Assembly (NCBI GenBank): GCA_021904315.1
Contig: CM038910.1
Span: 19,096,001-19,160,000 of the forward strand
Reading direction: 5' to 3'
DNA: 64,000 nucleotides
Source: Sphagnum magellanicum
Taxonomy: Eukaryota > Streptophyta > Sphagnopsida > Sphagnales > Sphagnaceae
The notes under the pieces are model-generated. The model was not told where the DNA came from and ran no database searches. It saw only the letters and a list, made by a program, of their open reading frames with translations. Of this stretch, positions 38,901 to 50,367 are shown piece after piece. Numbering within the stretch: the first letter of the stretch is position 1; every line of letters begins with the position of its first letter. Both the position numbers and the translations under genes were made by a program.

Positions 38901-41829
38901 GGTGGTGTGAGTACAGTGTTCCCACAACCTGAAATTTGTAACTTCAGCATGATTACTCACAGTTGGAAGAAATGCTTCACAATTGAGGAAAAGTTGACAT
39001 TCATGCCTCTTGGTTAAAATGACAGTCAATTGATGAAGATGGATATAGAATAAGTGTCAGCTTTGACACTACAGTCAAGACCATCAGGACTCCCCACTTT
39101 CACTAATTTTTTGCAAGACAGAAAGCAAGAGGAAACATCAACACAATTCACAAGCTCAATCCTAAGCCAATTATTCTGGTAGCAGAGCTATACCTGTTGT
39201 CTGAACCAGCTAAGTTTTGAATCACCATAGCGAGCAGCCAAAACACAGCGTACACCAGAATGCTTGAAAAACTTCCTTGTTTCTTCATCATGTGTTTTCA
39301 TGACACCATCCTGAAAGAGCAACAGGGTTGTGAGCTAATTTTTTAAAACAAACATCTCTTCCTTTCTCTATCAGTGAATATACCCTCACTCCAACCAGCA
39401 TAAAACTACTGCAGACCACATCTTCCACCGCCAATCACCTGAAACTGTAAACCTCTAGCCACATCAAACCCATAGCAAGACAGGCTGCCCACTCTATTGC
39501 TACACAAATTATTTATAAAAACTATTGGTTCACACCGTTTTAAAAAATGTATTGTCGTGTGATGTTTTGTCATTCCAGATTAATAACAAGACGCAAACTC
39601 CCTCCCCTGCTTTTTTCTTCAAAAGCTCGCCCAGTGTCAAGTTCCCTGTCTCAGGAAATGGTCGATTGCGATCACGAATGAGTTTAACCTTATCATACAC
39701 AGACCACCCTGCAATGTACACCAAGTGACACGCCTCCATGATTGCAGTGCACATCTCCTCCCAACATTGCTTGTGGTGATATACCTGGTTCCCATCAAGA
39801 TAAACTTCAGGAAGAGTGTTCTCATAGATGTGCGTGTCTTGGTAGAGTGAGACCTTGCATCCTCTTCTTAGAGGGAAGTAAGTGCAAGGTACCCCATTGC
39901 CATCACCAAGTCCTGTGGTATACAATGAGTTTTTCTCCACTGGCAGATAGTGCACAGAAACATGCAACTTTGCACCTTGGTGGCAGTTCTCCCCCTTTGG
40001 ATTCAGTATGTCATACCAGCCCTCCACAGTGTCTCCATTTAGAACCTGCTCAATGGGTATTTTCACATCTCCAATAATTTTGCTCCCCAGAATATCTTGA
40101 TCTTTTAGTGTGATTTGAACATCATACACAAAATGTGCAACAGGGACTACGAAGTGCTCGTTCCACTTAGGGTTCACATTGTTGTTGATGACCCGAGTTC
40201 GAGCCACCCGAGCACCAGCAAGGATGACTATTGCATATGGATCACTTGTGATCACCTTCACATTATGCTCACTGGCCTTTGCCTTCACTTTCTGGATTTT
40301 TGTTGGTAAATTGGACACAAATTGTCTCAGCTTCTCAGAAAATAGGTCCATGTTAGGGAGGTTTACTGCCTCATACAGCATCACATCAAGAGTTCCATGC
40401 AGCAAAAAACGTGCTGCTGATAGGTAATGATTTGATTTTGAAGCCAATCCCATCACTGCTCGAATCACGTTTGCAGGACCTGCTGTACTTGTCTGGCCTG
40501 AGAATTAACAATGGAAATTCAAATGAGAAATGAATAAGGCCACAGGAAGTCTGATATTGAAAAACACCACAGGCCTACTAGCAAGTGGATGTCTGAGTCT
40601 CCCATCCACTGATCTTCAAGGAACTCCTATAACCATGAAGCATAATAACATAGCAACAAGACTATTAAAGTAGTTTGTAGCAGCTGAAAATTAACACTCT
40701 CTAAAACCCTAGTACCAGAAAGGATGAAAATCAACCTGGCACACCACCTTGTGGGGACACAGAACTGTGAGGTTGATGGGACACTGAGGACACTAGTGAG
40801 GTTGGCATTTGTTGCTCAAACTGAATATATGGGCCATCTGTTTGACAACCACTGCCAAAGTAAGGATATCTCATACTAGCCTTCAATGCAAACCTCATCA
40901 ACTGGTATCCCCAAATACACAGAATACGTTGTTTGTTTTCTTGTGTGGCACTTCACTAGTGTAGTCAAGGCTCTGATCAACATACAAAATGGGAAGATCA
41001 CAGCTTCCAAATAGTGCCAGATAACCTGCCAAGAATAACTGTGAACACAAAGATTTCAGAACAGAGGCCCTGACAGCCACGTTGGTTCCTCTAAATGGAT
41101 AGTTGGACCAATGACCCATTGCACATGCGTGTCTTTCATCAACTTGAGAATTCAAACGGAAGAGAAGAATTTCATACTTGGAAATGGCCCTGGGTTCACA
41201 TGATGTCCCATCCTGCTGCTGGTCTGAAATTGAGCACCAGGGTAATGGCCCTCACTGTCACCAATGTTCCAACTTCCTTGTTGTTGACTTTCCCCGGTTG
41301 TTTGTAACGGGATTGGTAAACCCACTTGACAGAATAAGCCCCCGGAATCTGGATTTTCACAGTAACCTAAATCATAGCGGGGTTGTGCTGGGGGTACATA
41401 ACAGCTCGCGCTTGTACCCCCTGCTTGCGGGTATAGAGCTCCAACGGTAATAGTGTCTCTGGATGCTGCCAGGGGAGCAAAGGAAGCCACACTTGGATCC
41501 GCCGCATGCGTATACGTACCTGCCACACCTCCCGGTCCAGAAGGCAATGGGCATATTGGAGGATACAAGGAGTTCGCTTGTGGTTGCCGCTGCTGTGCAA
41601 AAGACGTGTAGGGTTTTGGATACAAGGATCCAGCTCCTTGCACATGATCTGTCTGTGCATAAAATGATCCCGGGTTATGAGCATACAATTCAGGGTCACG
41701 TCGGTGAAAGGATCCTTGACTAGAAGACGGAGCCACGTTTACTCCGAACGGCCGAGTCGGATGAACCCAATGATGGCTTCCTCCTCCATCAACACCAGTC
41801 AAGCTATCTGCGCGGGTCTGGTCAGACAT
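35930..41829 (-). CDS. Phospholipase D, C2-domain (beta/gamma-like)
   Basis: Hydrolyses membrane phospholipids to phosphatidic acid and a free head group; C2-PLDs bind membranes through Ca2+ and phosphoinositides. Exons by eye (minus): 41829-41178 or 41158, 40901-40736, 40497-39536, 39310-39194, 38928-38734, 38552-38298, 37974-37906, 37713-37566, 37295-37147, 36936-36763, 36610-36413, 36226-35930. About 1,125 residues. A Pro/Tyr/Gly/Ser-rich N-terminal extension (about 280 residues), typical of PLD-beta, precedes the C2 domain ([20 protein letters not shown] to VNPKWNEHF). Both HxKx4D motifs are present (HHQKLMIVD, exon 5; HSKGMIVDD, exon 11), plus [12 protein letters not shown] and a C-terminal [10 protein letters not shown]. 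The start at 41829 (CAAATGT) was preferred over 41952 because the extra 41 residues lack family character. Exon 1-2 phase is unresolved; other introns are GT-AG and 150-325 bp. No disabling change was seen. Confidence 0.93.
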
Positions 41830-42430
41830 TTGGGCGCCTATTTGTAATGAACGATAATAGATACTAAACGCATCTCCTAGGAGGTTGGAATGCGTCACCA
41901 CTTGGCGGTCAAGTTCACAGTAATGAAACTTTGGCGATATGCTACTGATCACTGACCCAAAACCGCTGGTCTTGAAACATGGTCCTGAACTTGCAAATGC
42001 ATATAGAGTTATGACGCTAGCTCTCCCGATCCATCACCAGCATCTGGCTATCGTGTTCTTTCACCGCATCCCTTTTCACATCACCATTTCGTGCATAACC
42101 ATGCCGCATTTCCATACTATGTACTTCGTTGTACGTTGCCCTCCATTCGCCTTTCCATTCCAACACAAACTACGAAGACCCAAGTCCCCATGTCCCTGCT
42201 CATTCTTGACACCGACGATTTTCCAAGCGCAATCCTGCGTAGGAGATATTCTTGCTTGCTCCTAGAAATCGGCCGGAGTTTGGGTGTCCATCTCAATTCG
42301 ACAGGTCGGTAGAGAGGGAGAATCGTTCGTCACCATTATGTTCTCTTGATGGCGCCGGAGAACGATCAGGTTCTGCTCTGTGGAGACAAGAGAGCGCTCA
42401 TGGCGCCGAAGGAGGGGCCGATATGTAGGC
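41830..42430 (-). promoter_or_regulatory. Presumed 5' UTR and promoter of the PLD gene
   Basis: Upstream of the chosen ATG the base composition stays mixed and less AT-rich than the spacer to about 42430. No clear TATA box was identified on the minus strand. An in-frame upstream ATG at 41952 could give a longer N-terminus. Confidence 0.35.
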
Positions 42431-42543
42431 GAGCATTAGATCTCTAGCTGCCCTTGGTTAAAAATAAACCCCGGGTTTGACCCACTTGAAGTTTCATTAA
42501 TTGGTGCACGGACGCAATCACAATGTTAAACTGGTTCGTGTGC

Positions 42544-42738
42544 TTATTTCTTCTTGCTGCACAGTGTAGCTGATGTCTGGAATTGAAAATTTTGCATCGT
42601 GCTTTTTGGAAGGAGAAAAGGAGCATTGACTTTGTAGGCTAGCAGAGCTCGTGCTCGTTCCCCTCGGGGGAGGATTCCTCTCCGTTTGGCATATTGTAGA
42701 TATGAATTTATCCTTGATGAAGAACTTCCCCCATTCAA
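42544..42738 (-). CDS. Small open frame upstream of PLD, hypothetical
   Basis: A 64-codon frame starting MNGGSSSSRINSYLQYAKRR, basic and Ser-rich, ending in CSKKK. Composition is less AT-rich than the surroundings. I recognise no domain. It could be a leader exon, a fragment of another gene, or chance. Confidence 0.2.
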   Translation of the reverse strand: MNGGSSSSRINSYLQYAKRRGILPRGERARALLAYKVNAPFLLPKSTMQNFQFQTSATLCSKKK

Positions 42739-45621
42739 ACTGTTAACTGCTAATCCATATTTTGGATCTGGCAGTGTAGATTTTCTTTAATGGCATTTAA
42801 ATGAATATTCTTCTTTTGATACTTCCCATGTATTTGTTGGCATTAAAAGATATGTCTTGACAAGCATGGTTATTCTTAGGTGCCAATATGCAACTATGGA
42901 AGTGCCCAATGTTTCAAAGAACTTAAACAAGTTCCGTTAATCCTCATCCTGTCTTTTAATATCATTTTCTTGTCCCACCCATTAGTTATTTCAATTCATT
43001 TTTGTGTTGTAGATGCAATGGCCAAGTTCAAAGTAATCCAGCTCAATTTTTTTATGATACTAACAATGATGGTATTGCCATAGTTCTAAAATATCATTTG
43101 TGCATGTTTGGTAGCTTCCAAGTGTCTAGTTTGATGGAAATGAGATTGAACAATAGTGCTAGGTACCATTTCTAAAAGCCATGTCACTCATAGGATGGGC
43201 TTGAATGGAAAGGGACTTATCAAGTTTGGGAGAAAGGAATTTTAATAGTTTTGTAGCCTTTCATAATTACTCCTAGCTCTACAAATTTGGTTATGCAAAA
43301 TCACAATGTGATCAAGATCAAGGAAGAGGTTTTAGATTTACCAATTGTTGTGATGTTGAACAATTCCTCTTTTAATGACAATGTTGTTGTTCTTCCTCTT
43401 TTGACACCCAATCCACCATTATCAAATACAAGTTTGAAAGGCAAAATTGAGAACACTACATTCTCATCCACTTGTGAATGTGATATATCACTCGTTTTTT
43501 TTAATGTCAAAGATGTCCTTAGAGCGTTTCTTGAAGTCTGGAGGGTTATAAATGAATTGTGTAAATTAGTTTATGATAGTTTTGTCATTGAAACAATTAA
43601 TTATTTAATGTATGTCTTTGATGGAACAATGGTTTTCAAGCTACTAATCAAAGTTGATGCCAAAGCCCCAACCATTTGGGGTGGCATGCGTGGTATGGAT
43701 AAATAGGATGATTGGCATGTTTGGATTGCTATGAAAAGAACCAATATCAAGAACACAAATGACCTCATGTTCAAAAAATTCTTGTTACATTGGGCACTTA
43801 TGTTGTGAAAATGTAACATGTCACCATTTCTTATGTAAGGGTACAATGAACCAAACCAAGAAGGACAAATCATCCATTTCCCCATTCATTCTAAGAAATG
43901 CCCCTCCATCTAAATCCACATTGGCATGAAACTTTTGCAAATTGGTTTTTATATGTTTTATAATATGTGACATTCAAATCTATGTTCTTCTTAGGAACAA
44001 AAAATGATACATGCCTACATCCATATCAACGAACACAAGCACTTGGCATGGCAAAGGGTCTACTTGAGGAAACATGAAACTTGTCAACTAGTTGATAGGG
44101 GATGAAGTCAAATAATTACCCAATGTTAAATATTTGTTGTTTCAACTAGTTAATATAACAAGGAATTTTTGTCAAAAAAACTTTTATGGATGAAAATGAA
44201 TTTGTTGATCTTTTGACAAGTCATGTTTTTGGATAAAATCATGTAGAATTTCTCAATACTTAGCTCACCCAACATTTGGACATGATTAATAATTTCAAGA
44301 CTACTTCGAAAGGGAATGGTTACATTGACAACATCTTTAAGTTGATGAGGAGGCTATGATATGACTTCATTTAAAATAATGTCTTTTCTAAGCAAGGGTG
44401 AATAAAATGTATTTATTCAAATTGTTTACACATGGACCAACCAACAGTGGTTGATCTTGTGAAGCCTATATAAGTTAGAAGAAATTTTGAGAATACATGG
44501 ATCATGTTTGACCATGTCAAATTTATTCAAGGGTGGACCCTTGTGGCTTGTCATGTATATGACCTTGGATATTGCAAAGTTTTTGTTAATGATATTTAGT
44601 ATGTTCCAAGTTAATTTGGAAACAAAAAAACTAAGAATAAGGAGTGAAATACATATTCAAGTGTGGAAACTCACACAACATAACTATTAAATGAGCGTGT
44701 GAATGTGAGTTATGAGCTTTTAACATGAGCATGGGAGCTTGATTTTGATGAACGAGGAGGAATTTCTTTTGAATAAGTTTTGCCGTGTAAATAAAATATT
44801 CCATGCCATGTAAACAAATGTAATTTGTTTATGTGGAAATATTTTCCCAACTAAACCAATGGAACATTCAAATCATGAAAATAATTTCCTCCGAACTTCT
44901 TTTAGTGGTAAGAATAAAAGAAAATTAAACCGCCCAATATAATGTTGAGCATAATTATTCAATATTTATCTAACACACTCAAACTAATGTGTGAATTCCC
45001 ACACAATGTAACATGATTCATACCTACCAAATTTATAAATCAACATTAACCTAATTTTTTAGTTAATAAAATCCTACTAAATTAGAATAGTAACAATTGG
45101 CATAATTATTGGCCATGCAAGGAAACACATGTAACATCATGTTCAGTGTTACAACAGACACTGTTTTTTTACAAATTTTTTTGTCACTTCTTATTATTAC
45201 TCCTACCTACATAGAAGCTACATATGGAGCCACAAACAACAAACTTTATCGCAACTCCAAGTTGAAAATGAATGAAAATTTCAAATTGCCCACAAAACAT
45301 GATATGTTGTAATACATAATACATGTGTTTACATGGCACCCATTTCCCCCATTTCTTCAATGAGCTTGAAATTATAGTACCAAAATCCATGCAAGTGCGA
45401 ATTAGGAAGTTCCCAATTGTAACTTCATATTAGATTTTGTTTAAAGTTTTGTCACATAAAGTCTTGTAAATTTGACCATATTGAAAAGCATGAATGTCCA
45501 ATGATGGCTAGAAAGTTGCCATAAGAAGCCAACGTTTTTCACTGATTGTAATGTTGTTTTGACATGGTAAATGGTAGTGTGTGTTGAACAACCTTCCCAT
45601 TTTGTGTTTTGGAATATGACA
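42739..45621. other. Spacer, no recognised gene
   Basis: The longest open frame is 43287-43706 on the plus strand (139 codons, starting MVMQNHNVIKIKEEVLDLPI), without a recognised domain; it may be a relic or chance. No LTR, RNA gene or clear repeat was seen in the rest. Confidence 0.35.
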
Positions 45622-45927
45622 CATCACAAATTTAGCATTTCAAGAATTAATAATGTAAATTATGAAAAAATTGTTCATTCATAATTTGTGCATTTCAAGC
45701 ACTGATATCATGCATTGAAAACACATTTGACACAAATTTATAAAACAATGCAAAATTCATGTGACATTTGTTCATTCATAGGTTCATACTTCATCTGTCA
45801 ACACATTTAACTATATTTTAAATGAGTTTTCAATGCATGATATTTGTGTTTAAAATGTATAAACCTATGAATGAACAAATTTTGCACAATTTTCATTCTT
45901 AATTTGTTGCATGTTAAATTTGTGATG
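45622..45927. repeat. Long inverted repeat, possible MITE/foldback
   Basis: Arms of about 120 bases: CATCACAAATTTAGCATTTC (45622) pairs with the reverse of the segment ending AATTTGTGATG (45927), and inner words ATCATGCATTGAAAAC (about 45708) and GTTTTCAATGCATGAT (about 45827) are exact complements. The loop is about 70 bases. No coding. A target duplication could not be defined. Confidence 0.8.
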
Positions 45928-46199
45928 CATTGCATTTGCAAGTTGATTTATTAAAACCAAGCTTTCCACACCAAATGATAAGACTATGAAGAAATATAGG
46001 TTAGCATCTATTGAAAACAAAATTTGCTTCCTCAAGAGACTTCACTGCATCTTTTGATAGATTTGTCCTTTGTTGCACAAACCAAATAGAAGGAATCATT
46101 GGTCTCTTGACTACATATTTATGCTTTGTACCCCCCACACAATGATCATGTCACCTACATAGAACTAAAACTTGTGAATCTTGAGAGGTGCACCTACTA

Positions 46200-46650
46200 A
46201 AGTTTGTGTCATTTAATGGGCTTCATGGTAATGTCATTACTCGTATTACTAGGATTTAGGTTTATATAATCACTATGACCTATGTCATTCAAGATATGTC
46301 ATTAAGGTGTAATGTCACTAGGGCATATGTCACTAAGGTTTGTGTCATCTAGGCATAGTGTATTATGTCACTAAGGACAATGTCACTTAGGTCTATGTCA
46401 TTACAATTTGTGGTAGTTAGGGCCTATGCACTATGGATCATGTCACTTAACCTATGTCTCTCAAGTCGTTATTCTCACTAAGGTTTATGTCACTCTGGCT
46501 TCATGTAACTAAGGGTGTATGTCACTAAGGTTGGTGTCATTTGGACCTAATGTACTATATCACTAGGGACTCACTTAAGTCTATGTCATTACAGTTTGTG
46601 GCAATTAGGCCTATGCCATTATAGGTCATGTCAGTTGACCTATGTCATTA
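46200..46650. repeat. GTCACT-rich minisatellite with 192-bp higher-order unit
   Basis: Units of about 15-20 bp built on TATGTCACTAAGG / TATGTCATTA. A larger block starting CACTAAGGTT at 46331 recurs at 46523 with the same order of variants, giving a 192-bp period. Confidence 0.8.
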
Positions 46651-47169
46651 AATTATCTATTTTCACTACTTGGTTTGTCTGAATTGGAATGTTTCACTGA
46701 GTTAATTTTATGTCATTTAAACATGGTCCATATTATTAAGGCTTGCATCATGGTAGGAGCTTGTGCCATAAAGTTCAAATCAATTGGATTTAGTTGGTTA
46801 TGTGTAAGTCAACTATCATTGATGTGATTGTACTTTAAAGTTTGTTAACACCATGAAATTAGAACATGCACATGGAGGTTTGAGATGGTACTTTTATTAT
46901 GGGCTATTGCACATCTCGTTCCCCTACCTCCATTTCATGTGCCACTCTTAATTGCTGCCCCTGCAAATCACAATATAACAATGTTTCATGATTGTCCATA
47001 ATAAGAGAAGTCATAATTGGTTACTTAGTTTGCAAACCCACCTCAATCTCCTAACAACTTTTGTAGTTGTCTATGGGAGTGCAACAGTAAGATAACAATT
47101 TGCAATATACAACATGTAAGTTCCATGATACTTGGAGTTCCATGAAGCGGGGTAATGGTGTTCATTGCA

Positions 47170-47880
47170 AAGCCACTAGCTCCCATAATTGGCCATGAAT
47201 AGCTGGCATATGTTCACTTTCTCTATTGGCATAAGGAATCTTCCAATATTGGACATTTGCATCCAACATCTCTTGACAATAATTCTTAAGTCATGCATTA
47301 TCCCCTTCCACTTCCCAAAGACTCTTCAATGTTCTATGATATGAGCTAAAATTCTTTCTCATGTAACTTTCTATAGCCATGGGTTTTAAAGGAAGGTCAC
47401 ACTAGGACTACCTGCCTAGGTCTTCATATAGTGCATCCCATTATTTTAGGGTATGTAATCAGAATTGTTGGATTGTCAAGTCCAAATGCTCATATGCAAC
47501 TTCTTTCACTATTCCTTACCATACAGACTTCAAGCCAACAATTTTCCCTTTGGCAATTATTGGAATTTTGATTTTAGGTGTGCTAGTGGTCACACATTCC
47601 TTAACCTCCTTTTGGAGCATGTTGTGTTATTTTTTGTTATGTCGCCTCCATGTTATGTGGAAAGCCTTCTATTTTGCTTTTGCATCCATATCCTCCAACC
47701 CACTAGAGCTAGCTACATTGGCTTTTAGAACCTCAACCATGGTTGTTGTTACAACAATACATGCAAGATGTGTAAGTGACTATAATGACCATTGTTTATT
47801 ACCTATTGACTTGGCCAAATGTTTAGCCTATGCATAGCTAGGACCAATGATTACACTTTTTCTTTCATAACATTACAACA
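47170..47880 (-). pseudogene. Decayed coding sequence of unknown identity
   Basis: The minus strand keeps a protein-like frame over more than 300 bases with only scattered stops. It reads KHLAKSIGNKQWSL near 47818, MVEVLKANVASSSGLEDMDA near 47740, then KEVKECVTTSTPKIKIPIIA and VKEVAYEHLDLTI to about 47475. Further protein-like stretches to 47170 (MRKNFSSYHRTLKSLWEVEG) are in other frames. The composition is that of a soluble, charged protein. No domain was recognised; a retroelement-borne frame is possible. Confidence 0.4.
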
Positions 47881-48639
47881 AATGCAAACATTCTGTATTT
47901 GGTATAACTAGATGTGAAGGTAAGCATAGCCAAGGTGCCCATTACCTTGGCCCTTTCATTGGTTCACAACTAAAGCTTAATTTCTACCTTCTATTTGACA
48001 TAAGAATCAAATAAATACTCCAAAAGTAACCTTTTTTTTTGGCTATAAAGACTAAAATCTAATTCCCTCTTTGGTAGTACCTAACCTAACTAGGAACAAC
48101 TTTGTTCATAACCAGGACATTGCATGGAAACCTTAATAAAATACAAGGAAACTATCCAACATATTTGGATTCATGGCCATGTGAAAAACTAGTTGGTCGC
48201 TTTTGGGACCTAAAGTGGAGGTAGGCCTAATGAAAGGTATTCATATTTTTCCCCTTTTAATTGTTGGGTCATTTATTTTCTTTTTTCTACCAAGTAAATT
48301 GGATGTGCAATGCAATGGTCATAACCAAGAAGGAACAAAACAATTTTTTTTTTTCAAAACCCTTTTAAATTGATGTTCAATAAATATAATAAACAATGCA
48401 AAGTGGGTGAAGGGCATCTCAATTCATATTTTTATAAAAAATCAGAATTCTATAAGGTGTGTAATGATTCTAAAAGTAATGTGTGTTTTAATATTGTGGT
48501 TGGTTTTAGAAATTGAAACACCAAAATCCAATTAACACTCACTGGAATTTGGATTGCCTATTATTGATTTTATTAATTAAATGCAAGTACATCTCATATT
48601 AATTCTTTAAAAAATTAAACTTTGAAACAATCATAAGCA
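47881..48639. other. Spacer, no gene seen
   Basis: AT-rich sequence left of the recognisable helicase C-terminus. It may include the 3' end of the Helitron, but no terminal hairpin plus CTRR end was identified. Confidence 0.35.
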
Positions 48640-49980
48640 AATAAAAGTTCAAATGAATTTTTTAAATATCTATATACATTATTTTCTATATCAAATTCCA
48701 ACTTTGTTACGATTCCAGTGGTTCCATTTGCAACACCAACTTTTAAATCAATGTTTTCAGTCATCATAACCAATGTTCCTAATGCAACATGTTACATGTG
48801 ATTGAATCTTTTATTGTTCACTCATTCTTTGCATTTGTCTCCAATTGAATAACATAAATTTGGTCAGCTGGAAATTTCTTGTGAAGAATCAAATCATTGT
48901 AATAATCGACATCCTTCCCATGTGTGCAAAATATTGTTGATTTGTCATCAATATATTGTTCTATTAGATCTTCATTAATGTAGCAATTGTTTAAAACTAA
49001 TGAAATTTCTTCTTCTGTTGGTGTTCAACAACGGATTATGTTAAAAAAAAAAAAAACATTCTGGATCTTCAACATGTCTTATTGAAGTTTCCAAAATATG
49101 ATATGTTGCAAAATTCTAATCAATCGCATTATAAACATAATGCTTTTGGCAATAATTTTGTGTCTAAGAGATGCCAATGACATATTCCTGGAAGTTGTGC
49201 ATGATTGCTCACCAAAATCACTAACTTATAATGATATGGTTCATTTGTATCATTCTCAATTTGCTGTAATGTAATTTCAATGTTTTGCAACGATGTATTC
49301 GTCATCATTAACATTTCATCAATAATGATGATGTTAATTTCTTTGAGAATTTGAAATTCAACACTTAATTCTTGTAATGGCCGAACATATCCTTTGCATT
49401 GTATATGAAATGTGTTGTGGATGGTTGAAGCTTTTGAGCTAAGCCTTGATGCTACACATCCTATTGTTGCAATAAGGACAACCTTCTTTTTCAATAACAT
49501 ATAATATTTGGTCAAATATCAAATGAAAAATGTCTTTCCACTACTAGGAGTTCTTGACATAAAATATGTTCACAAATAATGAATATGCATAATTATAAGA
49601 ATAATTGACTATAAAATTTAGTAAATATGCATAATATTTTGTAGAATTTGTGTTTTATAATATAAATATAAAAATTAATTACCATAATATATCTTTTATA
49701 CATGCAATAGAAATATGCATAACTTCTGGATGGTAGTTATTTTAATATTTGAAATGAAATAAAATGAAATAAATCATGTACCTAAAATGACATGCAAACC
49801 ATTTGTTTTAGAACAAATGATGTTGAATATATGCATTTGTTCATGTGACAAAATTTTATTTTCCAAAGAATCACCAACATCATGTATCCAATAATTTGGA
49901 TCAACTAGACCAATTTGCATGTGATTCAACACATGTAACATTAATATTGATATTGATTGGTAAATTTTGTGAATTCTCAA
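48640..49980 (-). pseudogene. Helitron PIF1-like helicase part
   Basis: ATP-dependent 5'-3' DNA helicase part of RepHel. It reads LSHEQMHIFNIICSKTNGLH up to VILG near 49780, then an AT-rich gap of about 210 bases with a GTACAT donor-like start. It resumes near 49550 with the Walker A-like TPSSGKTFF, which suggests an intron splitting the P-loop, now with a weak AAG acceptor. Motif Ia-like IATIGCVASRLSSKASTIHN and Walker B IIIIDEM (about 49330-49315) follow, then LVSNHAQLPG in place of the usual GDxxQLP. The C-terminal TENIDLKVGVANGTTGIVTK lies near 48760-48690. Stops and changed motifs make it dead. Confidence 0.8.
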
Positions 49981-50367
49981 AAGGATGTTTCTCCAAAAGC
50001 TTGTTGTATATTTGAATCATCATATAAGTTTTTTTTCCCATATTCAAATATGAAGTCTTGTAAATAATTAAGAGTTTTCACAATACCATGAACAAAACAT
50101 TCATGATAATATGATCCTACTAGATTTGTGGGAGATATCAATTCCCATTCTTAAAAAAAAACAACATTATTTAATAATATGTTGAAAAAAAAATGGTTCA
50201 ACATGTTTGCTAGGATTGAAGTCTGTGAATTGCACTAAATGTTCACTTTTATATTTTAAAAATTATAATTTGTCTTTGCCCAAACATGTTTTCTTCTTCA
50301 ATTCTTGTTGTTGCGGAAAAAAATGTTTCCAATACTTTATAAATGTGTATTGGGCCATGTTAGAAGG

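Noticed and set aside
39742..40427. Plus-strand frames opposite PLD exon 3
   Set aside because: Shadows of the C2-PLD exon, which carries the conserved motifs.
46200..46650. CRISPR-like regular array
   Set aside because: Units are contiguous and variable, without unique spacers of constant length; a plant minisatellite explains it.
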